From: Pseudoalteromonas ostreae
GTDB taxonomy: Bacteria; Pseudomonadota; Gammaproteobacteria; Enterobacterales; Alteromonadaceae
Assembly (NCBI RefSeq): GCF_018069805.1
Contig: NZ_JAGPYN010000001.1
Span: forward strand, 186,001 to 250,000
Length of the DNA stretch: 64,000 nt
Direction of reading: 5' to 3'
Position numbers and translations under genes: made by a program. Positions within the stretch are counted from its first letter, which is position 1, and each line of letters opens with the position of its first letter. This document shows, piece by piece, positions 1-8,045 of the stretch. The notes under the pieces are model-generated. The model saw only the letters and a program-made list of their open reading frames with translations. It made no database searches and was not told the origin of the DNA.

Positions 1-1
1 T

Positions 2-2281
2 ATGCAGATAATTATTAATGAACAATCAGAATGTTATGACCTTGATTTAGATGGAATAAGCTCTAAACAATTAAAAGGCTCTATTGATCACTCCACTGCG
101 GGAGCCCAATGGATAGCTAAAGCACTTCAAGCCCACCTATCATCTGTTTGTAAAGAAGATCCAAGTGTACAAATGTATGCATTGGCTATTTTGCAAATAC
201 TTAGTTTATGCGTAGTGTCGCATCATAGTGGTTTAATAAATAATCTGCCTGAGCCGACAGGCGGCTTTGCAAAACGAATGTTGAAAAGTGAAGAAGAAGC
301 GCATTTTAATGAGTGTGTAAAAAATGCGGATGTTACCGTCATTGAAAAAGCGCAGCAACTAGCGACAAAGTCCTTTTTACTTAAAACCAGTATCCAGTTA
401 AAAGTACTACTCGGCGAATATAGCTTAAGCGTCGTAGAGCATGACTTTTATCTAGGCATGTACACTAAATTATTGTTTAGTAGTTTGATAGATGCTGACA
501 GAATCGACAGTGCTGATTTCGAAAACCCTGATAATAAACCTGAGCGTAATCAAGTGGCTGATTGGAAGAAGGCTTGCAAAAAAATTGAGCGTTTTGTAGC
601 GCAGTTTTCAGCTGATGGACCGATTGATGCTATACGTGCAGACATATCTAATAACTGTCTCACTCGTGCACAGGATCCACAGGGTATATTTAGTCTAACA
701 GTGCCCACTGGAGGTGGTAAAACATATGCCAGCCTTCGCTTTGCATTACACCATGCCAAAAAATATAATCTTGATCGCATTATTTACATTATTCCTTTTA
801 CCTCCATCATCGAACAAAATGCCGATGCAATACGCAAGGTGCTTGATGACGAAAATAAGCAAAGTTGGGTATTAGAGCATCACTCAAACTTAGAGCCCGA
901 AGTACAAACTTGGCGCTCTAAGTTAGCTGCTGAAAACTGGGATCGGCCAATTGTGCTGACTACCATGGTGCAGTTTTTAGAAAGTACATTCGGCAGTGGT
1001 ACACGAGGAGCAAGAAGATTCCACCAAATGAGTAATGCAGTCTTGGTATTTGATGAAATACAAACGTTACCTATTCGCTGTGTGCATTTATTTAATAATA
1101 CAATAAATTATTTGACACGATTTTGTAAAACAACCGCGGTGATGTGCACTGCTACTCAGCCTTTACTTCACCAGCTTCCTAATGAAAAAGCAATGTTGGG
1201 GCAATTAGCATTAACGCCTGCTAACGAATTAACACCTGATATCACTACCCTTTATAACGTACTTGAACGTGTACAAGTAACAAACTTAACCCGTGATAGC
1301 GGCTGGAGTGAAAGTGATTTAACACAATTGATTGCTGAACAACTACAAATTGTGTCAAGTTGCCTTGTTATTGTTAATACTAAAGACTGGGCAAAACGCC
1401 TTTTTATGGCATTAAAAGTACAGGTTGATGAGCAAGTCAAAGTGTACCACTTGAGTACGGGCATGTGTGCTGCGCACCGAAAAGCACTTTTAAGTGATGT
1501 GAAAGCAAGGCTGGCAAATGGCTTGCCAACGTTGTGTATTAGTACCCAATTAATTGAAGCCGGTGTTGATGTTGATTTTTCTTGTGTGGTGCGCTTTATG
1601 GCAGGGCTTGATTCAATCGCTCAAGCAGCAGGGCGTTGTAATCGTCATGGTTTTCGTGATAGCGCCAAAGTGATAGTGGTAAACCCTGAACAAGAAAATA
1701 TCGGCATGCTACACGACATAAAAACCGGGATTGACGCAACGAAACGTATATTTGACGAGTTTGATGAAACCCAGTTACTTTCTCCCCAAGCAATGACTCG
1801 TTACTTTGAATATTATTTTTATGAACGTGCCGGTGAGATGCCATACAACATCACAAAATCAGGGCTTACCAAAGGCACACAAACCTTGTTAGACCTTTTA
1901 AGCCGTAATAAAAATAATATTAGTAACTCACCATTGCCATTAAAACATGCGTTTATGGATGCCGCAAAAGCGTTTAAAGCGATTGATGCACCAAGCCATT
2001 CAGTGATCGTACCTTATAACGAAGAAGCTAAAAGTATCATTACAGAGTTATGCGCGCTCGATACCCGCTTTAATGCCGCTGAATACCGAGCACTATTGAA
2101 ACGCAGTCAAAAATACAGCGTCAATTTATTTCCTAATGTATGGGCTAAGCTGGTGGATATGCAGGCTGTTTATCCGATTGGTGAAGACGAACAAGTATAT
2201 TATTTGTTAGATGAGTTTTACAGCGGTGACTTCGGTTTAAGTGCAGAAGTGAGTAACACGCAACAGGATCTAATTTTATAA
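2..2281 (+). CDS. cas3: CRISPR-associated helicase/nuclease Cas3 (type I-C), 5' partial
   Basis: Cas3 is recruited to the Cascade-bound target, unwinds it and degrades it. The visible 759 residues carry the SF2 helicase set: Walker A TGGGKT near residue 237, DEIQ at 351-354, a CTATQP motif III, STQLIEAGVDVDF motif V and QAAGRCNRHG motif VI. Of the N-terminal HD nuclease only the second half is visible: DHSTAGAQW near residue 29 and the His pair in VSHHSG at 74-75. The usual first HD motifs (an early His and an HDxGK-type motif) should lie further N-terminal, and the frame is open to the window edge. So the ATG at position 2 is probably internal and the true start lies outside. It is followed after 39 bases by cas5c in the same orientation. 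Confidence 0.95.
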   Translation: MQIIINEQSECYDLDLDGISSKQLKGSIDHSTAGAQWIAKALQAHLSSVCKEDPSVQMYALAILQILSLCVVSHHSGLINNLPEPTGGFAKRMLKSEEEAHFNECVKNADVTVIEKAQQLATKSFLLKTSIQLKVLLGEYSLSVVEHDFYLGMYTKLLFSSLIDADRIDSADFENPDNKPERNQVADWKKACKKIERFVAQFSADGPIDAIRADISNNCLTRAQDPQGIFSLTVPTGGGKTYASLRFALHHAKKYNLDRIIYIIPFTSIIEQNADAIRKVLDDENKQSWVLEHHSNLEPEVQTWRSKLAAENWDRPIVLTTMVQFLESTFGSGTRGARRFHQMSNAVLVFDEIQTLPIRCVHLFNNTINYLTRFCKTTAVMCTATQPLLHQLPNEKAMLGQLALTPANELTPDITTLYNVLERVQVTNLTRDSGWSESDLTQLIAEQLQIVSSCLVIVNTKDWAKRLFMALKVQVDEQVKVYHLSTGMCAAHRKALLSDVKARLANGLPTLCISTQLIEAGVDVDFSCVVRFMAGLDSIAQAAGRCNRHGFRDSAKVIVVNPEQENIGMLHDIKTGIDATKRIFDEFDETQLLSPQAMTRYFEYYFYERAGEMPYNITKSGLTKGTQTLLDLLSRNKNNISNSPLPLKHAFMDAAKAFKAIDAPSHSVIVPYNEEAKSIITELCALDTRFNAAEYRALLKRSQKYSVNLFPNVWAKLVDMQAVYPIGEDEQVYYLLDEFYSGDFGLSAEVSNTQQDLIL

Positions 2282-2320
2282 AGGACAGGCAGAATTGCTT
2301 GTGACAACAAGGAGAACTGA

Positions 2321-3025
2321 GTGAAAAATAGCATTAGTTTTCGATTATGGGGAAGGTATGCATTATTTACCGATCCAATTACTAAAGTGGGTGGTGAAAA
2401 GTGCTCATACCATATACCCACTTACGAGACTATAAAAGGTGTACTTAAATCCATTTATTGGAAACCCACCTTAATATGGCATGTTGATAAAGTAAGGGTA
2501 ATAAAACCGCTACGAACACACACAAAGGGCACCAAACCATTAAATTGGGGGGGGGGGAATACGCTCGCATTTTATACCTTTTTACATGAGGTGGAATATC
2601 AAGTAGAAGCACACTTTGAGTGGAACGAACATCGCCCTGAACTTGCAGCTGATAGAGTTGACGGTAAGCATTTTTCAATAGCTAAACGCATGCTCGATAA
2701 AGGCGGTCGCCAAGATGTGTTTTTAGGTACTCGAGATTGCCAAGGTTATGTTGAACCTTGTGTATTTGGTGAAGGAGAAGGCGCATATGATCAAATTGAC
2801 GAGCTTGGTTTTGGCTTAATGTTCCATAGTTTTGGTTACCCAGATGAAACGGGAAAAAATGAGTTAATTAGTCGGTTTTGGCATGCACACATGAAATATG
2901 GCGTAATTGAATACCCTAAAACGCAGGCGTGCCCGATAACGCGGTTTGTCAAAGAAATGCACGCCAAGCAGTTCGACTTAGATCAGAACTTGCAACCAGT
3001 CATGCAGCTGGAGGCAGAATTATGA
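2321..3025 (+). CDS. cas5c: Cas5c (Cas5d), pre-crRNA processing endoribonuclease of type I-C Cascade
   Basis: In type I-C systems, which lack Cas6, this protein cleaves the repeat hairpin and then stays on the crRNA 5' handle. The 234-residue product aligns by eye end to end with Bacillus halodurans Cas5d. The reported catalytic residues of that enzyme, Tyr46, Lys116 and His117, occur at the same numbers here (SIYWKP and DGKHFS). The conserved N-terminal motif YALFTDPITKVGGEK and the GGGNTLA loop are present. The start is GTG, chosen because AAGGAG lies 7 bases upstream (2309-2314). The stop overlaps the cas8c start as ATGA. A run of 11 G encodes W76-G79. It looks intact in this assembly. Confidence 0.95.
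   Translation: MKNSISFRLWGRYALFTDPITKVGGEKCSYHIPTYETIKGVLKSIYWKPTLIWHVDKVRVIKPLRTHTKGTKPLNWGGGNTLAFYTFLHEVEYQVEAHFEWNEHRPELAADRVDGKHFSIAKRMLDKGGRQDVFLGTRDCQGYVEPCVFGEGEGAYDQIDELGFGLMFHSFGYPDETGKNELISRFWHAHMKYGVIEYPKTQACPITRFVKEMHAKQFDLDQNLQPVMQLEAEL
2547..2557 (+). repeat. Poly-G tract (11 G) inside cas5c
   Basis: Eleven consecutive G bases encode part of Trp76 and then three glycines all written GGG. The glycines are conserved in the family (GGGNTLA), but four consecutive G-only codon positions are not required, since glycine has three other codons. A tract this long is prone to slipped-strand change, and a one-base change would truncate Cas5c. Confidence 0.9.
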
Positions 3026-4998
3026 GTTGGCTTACAAAACTCTATGAAACCTATGAACAGGCAAAAATACGCTACGATGATTTACCTATTGATCAGCAAG
3101 TGATGCCAATCAGTCATACTCCGCAGACAGCTCATGTGCATTTGGTCATTAATGAAAATGGTGATTTCTTAAGAGCCGAAGTTTTAGAAAAGCAAGTACT
3201 GATATTACCTGCGACAGAGCAATCAGCAGGTAGAGCTAGTGGTTTGGCTCCGCATGCTTTAGCCGACAAAATACAATATGTTGCTGGAGATTACGCTGCA
3301 TTTGGAGGCATAAAAAAGCCTGGTTATGATCTGTATTTAACCCAGTTACGTAATTGGGTTGCATCCGATTTTAAGCATAGTGCCGTGCAAGCAATACTTA
3401 GCTATGTTGAAAAAGGCCAGTTAGTTAAAGATTTGATTGCTGCAAAAATTATGTTTGCACATGATAATCAACTTTTAACACAGTGGCAGGATGATGGGGA
3501 AGCACCTGCATTATTTAAAGTGCTACCAAAAGAAAAAGGTCAACTCGATCAAGGCTCAGCGCTTGTTTGTTGGAGTGTTGAAACCAAAGGCATCGCACAA
3601 AGCAAAACATGGCTTGATGAAACAATTCAACAATCCTGGATTGACTATGAGAGTCAAAATGGTGGTGAAAAAGCATTGTGTTTTGTTACTGGTAATGAAC
3701 AAGTCGTTGCGACTAATCACCCTGCGAAAATTCGCCACAGTGGTGATAAAGCAAAGCTAATTTCAGCGAATGATACCAGCGGCTTTACGTTTAGAGGAAA
3801 ATTTTTAACCGTTAATGATGCTGCTAATGTCAGTTTTGAAGTGACCCAAAAAGCACATAATGCATTGCGTTGGCTGTTAGCCAAGCAAGGGTATAGAACA
3901 GGCGAACAGGTCTACCTTGCATGGGCTGTATCAGGAAAAGAAACTCCTATTCCTACTGAATTAGATCTTATGAGTTTATTTGCTAATTCAGAGGAAGTTG
4001 ATCACCAAAAAAACTTAGGAGAGAGTTACGCCGAGCAGTTAAACCGCTATTTCTCAGGTATGGTTGGCCATAATGATTTAGAAGCCAATGAAAAATTAGA
4101 AGCCAATGAACAAATTGCATTACTAGGTTTAGATTCAGCAACCCCAGGGCGAATGGGGATTATTTATTACCGAGAAACCATTGCTCAAGAATTTATTGAT
4201 CAACTCCATAAATGGCAATTGGATCTAGGCTGGTGGCAGCGAGTGAAAAAGAATGAAAAAGCCACGTGGTTGCCGTGTGCACCGAGTTTATACAAAGTGC
4301 TCGATGGCGTATATGGCGATGTTTTAAAGTCATCTGAGACATTAAAAAAGAACCTTGTCGCACGGCTTTACCCCTGTATTGTTGAAGGGCAACCCATTCC
4401 TATCGACATTGTAAATAATGCTTTTCAGCGGGCAACCAATCGCGTTGCTTATAAATCAGACCAAACTTGGCTGTGGTTACAAAACCTTGGTATTGCGTGC
4501 GCGCTGTACAAAGGGTATTGCAAGCGCACAGCAAACCTAACACATAAAAAGGACTATAACATGGCATTACAAGAGACTTATGCCTCGCGTGATTATTTAT
4601 TTGGCAGATTGTTAGCAACAGCAAATAAAATTGAACAAGTGGCACTTTCTATTGGCGAAGGTAATAGGCTTACCACAGCAGAGCGTTATATGAACCGCTT
4701 TGTAAGTAAACCAGCTGCTACATGGTTAACCATTTCAACTGCTTTACAGCCATATCAGCAAAGATTACACAGTCGTCTCTCGGGGTATGATAGTGCGACT
4801 AAAAAATTAGTTACGAGCATTACCGATATGTTTGAAATAGATGAATTTACATCAGATAAAAAGCTATCACCGGAATTTTTACTTGGTTTTCACAGCCAAA
4901 TGTTATGGTTAGAGAAGCATAAAGTAGTTGAAGGTCAGTGGGTAAATAAAACTGACTCTGCATTAATAGTAGAAGAACAACCAACACAAGTATTATAA
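3022..4998 (+). CDS. cas8c: Cas8c (Csd1), large subunit of type I-C Cascade
   Basis: The large subunit is thought to recognise the PAM and support Cas3 recruitment. The product is 658 residues, normal for the family, and begins MSWLTKLYETYEQAKI, resembling the Csd1 N-terminus. A mid-protein segment near residues 280-300 (HNALRWLLAKQGYR followed by VYLAWAV) is typical of the family. The start at 3022 is preferred because it forms an ATGA overlap with the cas5c stop and has GGAGG about 8 bases upstream. A GTG at 2929 in the same frame would add 31 residues inside cas5c and has no such support. The position between cas5c and cas7 confirms the assignment. Confidence 0.93.
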   Translation: MSWLTKLYETYEQAKIRYDDLPIDQQVMPISHTPQTAHVHLVINENGDFLRAEVLEKQVLILPATEQSAGRASGLAPHALADKIQYVAGDYAAFGGIKKPGYDLYLTQLRNWVASDFKHSAVQAILSYVEKGQLVKDLIAAKIMFAHDNQLLTQWQDDGEAPALFKVLPKEKGQLDQGSALVCWSVETKGIAQSKTWLDETIQQSWIDYESQNGGEKALCFVTGNEQVVATNHPAKIRHSGDKAKLISANDTSGFTFRGKFLTVNDAANVSFEVTQKAHNALRWLLAKQGYRTGEQVYLAWAVSGKETPIPTELDLMSLFANSEEVDHQKNLGESYAEQLNRYFSGMVGHNDLEANEKLEANEQIALLGLDSATPGRMGIIYYRETIAQEFIDQLHKWQLDLGWWQRVKKNEKATWLPCAPSLYKVLDGVYGDVLKSSETLKKNLVARLYPCIVEGQPIPIDIVNNAFQRATNRVAYKSDQTWLWLQNLGIACALYKGYCKRTANLTHKKDYNMALQETYASRDYLFGRLLATANKIEQVALSIGEGNRLTTAERYMNRFVSKPAATWLTISTALQPYQQRLHSRLSGYDSATKKLVTSITDMFEIDEFTSDKKLSPEFLLGFHSQMLWLEKHKVVEGQWVNKTDSALIVEEQPTQVL

Positions 4999-5010
4999 AA
5001 GGACTATCTA

Positions 5011-5880
5011 ATGAGTTTATCCAATAAAATCGATTTCGCAATTATTTTTAAAGTTCAAAATGCCAACCCAAATGGCGATCCATTAAATGGTAATCGCCCA
5101 CGTACCGACTACGACGGTTTTGGCGAAATTACCGATGTATGTTTAAAACGTAAAATCCGTGACCGATTACAAGAAGCGGGAGAAAGTATTTTTGTCCAAT
5201 CAGATGAGAAAAAAAACGATGGCATGACAAGCCTACGCAACCGCGCTGAATCGGATGAGTTTGGTCTAGGCAAAGACGCATTTAATAGTAAGAAAACGCC
5301 AGTAGATGAAGCCGCCAAAAAATGCTGTGAAAAATGGCTAGATGTACGTGCTTTTGGGCAAGTGTTTGCGTTTAAAGGTGCTAACAAAGACGGCGTTTCT
5401 ATTCCCATTCGTGGGCCTGTGACTATTCAAAGTGCCTTTAGTTTAGAGCCAGTAAGTATCACAAGCACGCAGATCACCAAAAGTGTCAGTGGTGAAGGTG
5501 ATGGCAGCAAAAAATCATCCGATACTATGGGCATGAAACACCGTGTTGATAGTTCAATATACGTTACATTTGGCGCAATGACGCCACAGCTCGCAGAAAA
5601 AACAGCATTCAGTGATGAAGATGCTGCAAAAATAAAAGAAGTACTCACTAAGCTATTTGAAGGTGATGCATCATCAGCACGTCCAGAAGGTTCTATGGCA
5701 GTTTCACATTTAGTATGGTGGCAACATAATTCTAAGTCTGGGCAGTATTCATCAGCAAAAGTGCATCAAACTTTACGTGACCATATTGAACAAGGTCTAC
5801 CACTTAACACTGCCGCTTTAAACGATTCATTAATATCAACTCTTCAAGATCTTAAAACACAAGTGATAGAAGGGTTTTAA
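5011..5880 (+). CDS. cas7: Cas7 (Csd2), backbone subunit of type I-C Cascade
   Basis: Several copies of this RRM-fold protein bind the crRNA spacer and form the Cascade backbone. The 289-residue product starts with the family signature FKVQNANPNGDPLNGNRPR (residues about 13-31), followed by DVCLKRKIRDRL. It also has the later VRAFGQVFAF and RGPVTIQSAFS segments seen in Csd2 proteins. AAAGGA lies about 8 bases before the ATG. It starts 12 bases after cas8c and ends 3 bases before cas4, so it is part of one transcription unit. Confidence 0.95.
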   Translation: MSLSNKIDFAIIFKVQNANPNGDPLNGNRPRTDYDGFGEITDVCLKRKIRDRLQEAGESIFVQSDEKKNDGMTSLRNRAESDEFGLGKDAFNSKKTPVDEAAKKCCEKWLDVRAFGQVFAFKGANKDGVSIPIRGPVTIQSAFSLEPVSITSTQITKSVSGEGDGSKKSSDTMGMKHRVDSSIYVTFGAMTPQLAEKTAFSDEDAAKIKEVLTKLFEGDASSARPEGSMAVSHLVWWQHNSKSGQYSSAKVHQTLRDHIEQGLPLNTAALNDSLISTLQDLKTQVIEGF

Positions 5881-5883
5881 ATT

Positions 5884-6507
5884 ATGCATGAGGCCCGCTT
5901 AATTTCTATCTCAGCCTTACAACACTATTTATTTTGTCAGCGCCAATGTGCGCTGATCCATTTAGAGCAAGTATGGCAAGAAAACTTTTTAACGGCGCAT
6001 GGTCGCCAATTACACGAGAGAGTAGATCACGGTGGGCCTGAAACACGTAAAGGAGTACGTTTTGAAAGAGGGGTGACAGTTAATGCCCCGCAATTAGGGT
6101 TAACCGGTAAGCTTGATTTATTAGAATATCAAGCGTCAATTAATCAATTTATGCCTGTGGAATATAAACGTGGTAAACCCAAAGCCAATAATGTTGATAA
6201 AGTGCAATTGTGCGCGCAAGCTTTATGCATAGAAGAAATGCTAGGTGTAGATGTTAATCAGGGGGCATTATGGTATTGGCAAACACGCAAACGTCTTACT
6301 GTAGATATTGATGAAGCATTACGTTTGCAAACCAAAACACTGATCTCCGATATTCAAAGCATGTTTTATAGTGCTAAAACGCCACCCCCAATATTTGGCA
6401 AGCATTGCAAAGCATGTTCTTTAAATGAAATCTGCCAACCTGAGCTCATAATTAAAGACAGCTCATCGCGTTATATTACGCGTTTATTTAACATGGATGA
6501 TGAATGA
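5884..6507 (+). CDS. cas4: Cas4 iron-sulfur RecB-like nuclease (spacer acquisition)
   Basis: Cas4 trims prespacers and selects those next to a PAM, working with Cas1-Cas2. The 207-residue protein has the expected cysteine pattern for a 4Fe-4S cluster: an early Cys (Cys18 in LFCQRQC) and three late ones, Cys175, Cys178 and Cys184 (HCKACSLNEICQP). The RecB-type nuclease motif is visible as GKLDLLEY followed by PVEYKRGK, giving the Asp and the Glu-x-Lys. It overlaps cas1 by four bases (ATGA), which implies translational coupling. Confidence 0.95.
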   Translation: MHEARLISISALQHYLFCQRQCALIHLEQVWQENFLTAHGRQLHERVDHGGPETRKGVRFERGVTVNAPQLGLTGKLDLLEYQASINQFMPVEYKRGKPKANNVDKVQLCAQALCIEEMLGVDVNQGALWYWQTRKRLTVDIDEALRLQTKTLISDIQSMFYSAKTPPPIFGKHCKACSLNEICQPELIIKDSSSRYITRLFNMDDE

Positions 6508-7535
6508 AAAAATTACAAAATTGTTTATACATCACAAAAGAGGGTGCCTACCTTCATAAACAAAGGGATACCTTGTTAATAGAGCAACGTATCGAAGGCA
6601 AAAAAGAAAAACTATTGCAAATACCAATTCATTCTATCGGTAGTATATTTTGCTTTGGTAATATTATGGTATCGCCGCAACTACTTGGGTTTTGTGGTGA
6701 AAGTGGCACACACTTAGCTTTTTTTGATATGTATGGAAAGTTTTTAGCCAATGTAGTCGGCAAGCAAACGGGGAACGTATTACTTAGACGCCAACAATTT
6801 AGTGTTCAAAATGAACAAGCACTTGATATTGCTAAAATCTGTGTAGGAGCTAAAATTCGCTCATCTCGTGTATTATTAATGCGCCATAGGCGAAATCATG
6901 GTGACTCAGTTCAATTAACCAAAACAATAGATCGCCTTAAACAAATCGTTGCTCAGTTACCCTATATAAATGAATACCAAACGGTTTTAGGGTTAGAAGG
7001 CGAAGCCGCATCGCATTATTTTGCAATATTTGGCGAACTGATAAAGCCAAACAAAGATAATATGTTATTTAAAAACCGCAGCCGTCGTCCCCCCAAAGAT
7101 CCTGTTAATGCCGTACTTTCACTACTGTACTCAGTCTTAGGGCAGGAAATAAGTGGCGCTTTGCAAGGTGTTGGCCTTGATCCACAAATTGGCTTTTTAC
7201 ATAAAGAACGATCTGGACGCAACAGTTTAGCATTAGATTTACTCGAAGAATTTAGAGCGAGCATTGTCGATAGTATAACCATTAAATTATTCAACAATAA
7301 GCAACTTAATAGCAAAGATTTTACTCAAGATGCAGTAGGCGGTTTTACCCTAAAAGATGATGCTAGGCGATTGGTTTTTCAGGCTTATCAAGCAAAAAAA
7401 CAAGAAGAAATAACACACCCTTTTTTAGGCGAAAAAATACAAGTTGGGCTCTTACCACACGTACAAGCAATGCTGCTTGCCCGTCATATTCGTGGTGATT
7501 TGGCTAAGTACCCTGCTTATTATGTACAAAAATAA
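6504..7535 (+). CDS. cas1: Cas1 integrase (type I-C)
   Basis: Cas1 is the metal-dependent integrase that inserts new spacers at the leader end. The 343-residue product contains the expected active-site residues: Glu165 in LGLEGEAASHYF, His233 in GFLHKERSGRN, and an acidic residue in LALDLLEEFR (Asp245 or Glu248). The start ATG overlaps the cas4 stop. The gene is intact, so the acquisition module looks functional, which agrees with the long uniform array downstream. Confidence 0.97.
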   Translation: MKKLQNCLYITKEGAYLHKQRDTLLIEQRIEGKKEKLLQIPIHSIGSIFCFGNIMVSPQLLGFCGESGTHLAFFDMYGKFLANVVGKQTGNVLLRRQQFSVQNEQALDIAKICVGAKIRSSRVLLMRHRRNHGDSVQLTKTIDRLKQIVAQLPYINEYQTVLGLEGEAASHYFAIFGELIKPNKDNMLFKNRSRRPPKDPVNAVLSLLYSVLGQEISGALQGVGLDPQIGFLHKERSGRNSLALDLLEEFRASIVDSITIKLFNNKQLNSKDFTQDAVGGFTLKDDARRLVFQAYQAKKQEEITHPFLGEKIQVGLLPHVQAMLLARHIRGDLAKYPAYYVQK

Positions 7536-7571
7536 TCACTCAAATAAATTCATTTATAAGGAAATAGTACA

Positions 7572-7865
7572 ATGATGATATTAGTAACTTATGATGTTTC
7601 TTTTGAAAATGAAGGAGGGCAGAGACGACTACGTAATTTGGCAAAAGTGTGCTTAGATTATGGTATGCGAGTTCAATATTCTGTTTTTGAATGTGAGGTT
7701 GACTCAACACAATGGCTTATGTTTAAAGAAAAGCTACTTTCAATATACGATCCTGATGTTGATAGCCTAAGGTTTTATAAATTAGGTAAAAATTGGCAAA
7801 GTAAAGTTGAGCATTATGGTGCAAAAGTCGCCATAGATATTTTTAGAGACACATTAATTTTATAA
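7572..7865 (+). CDS. cas2: Cas2, structural partner of Cas1
   Basis: Cas2 dimerises and bridges two Cas1 dimers in the integration complex. The 97-residue protein has the ferredoxin-like N-terminus MMILVTYDVS with the conserved Asp8, then a basic helix (GGQRRLRNLAKVC) and the motif VQYSVFECEV typical of the family. AAGGAA lies about 10 bases upstream. It is the last gene before the leader and array. Two adjacent ATG codons are possible starts; the first is used. Confidence 0.96.
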   Translation: MMILVTYDVSFENEGGQRRLRNLAKVCLDYGMRVQYSVFECEVDSTQWLMFKEKLLSIYDPDVDSLRFYKLGKNWQSKVEHYGAKVAIDIFRDTLIL

Positions 7866-8045
7866 ACTCGCGCTACCCCTTTGTTCTCATCAAAATACAG
7901 GGGTCTTAGCGATTTTTTAAGCTCTTTAAAAACAAGGAATTTATTACGAGTAACACTGTAATGATTATTTTATTATGATGTTATCTATGTGGTTAGCGGC
8001 ATATTATAAATTATGCTAGGCTAGCCATGCCTTTTATTTAAGGCA
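7866..8045 (+). promoter_or_regulatory. CRISPR leader
   Basis: This 180-base stretch between the cas2 stop and the first repeat has no credible gene. It is A+T-rich, especially 7911-8010. Near its start is an imperfect inverted repeat (CGCTACCCCT near 7871, AGGGGTCTTAGCG near 7899) followed by ATTTTTT. That could terminate cas2 transcription or be part of the leader. A T/A-rich stretch near 8005-8015 (ATATTATAAATTATG) could hold the -10 of the array promoter. The leader role follows from the position next to cas2 and the first repeat; the promoter is inference. Confidence 0.75.

Noticed and set aside
2..120. Cas3 as a complete gene starting at position 2, or as a natural HD truncation
   Set aside because: The frame is open to the edge and the first HD motifs are missing simply because the window begins there.
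2929..3021. Upstream GTG start for cas8c
   Set aside because: It would overlap cas5c by about 97 bases with no ribosome site, while the ATG at 3022 has GGAGG and an ATGA overlap.
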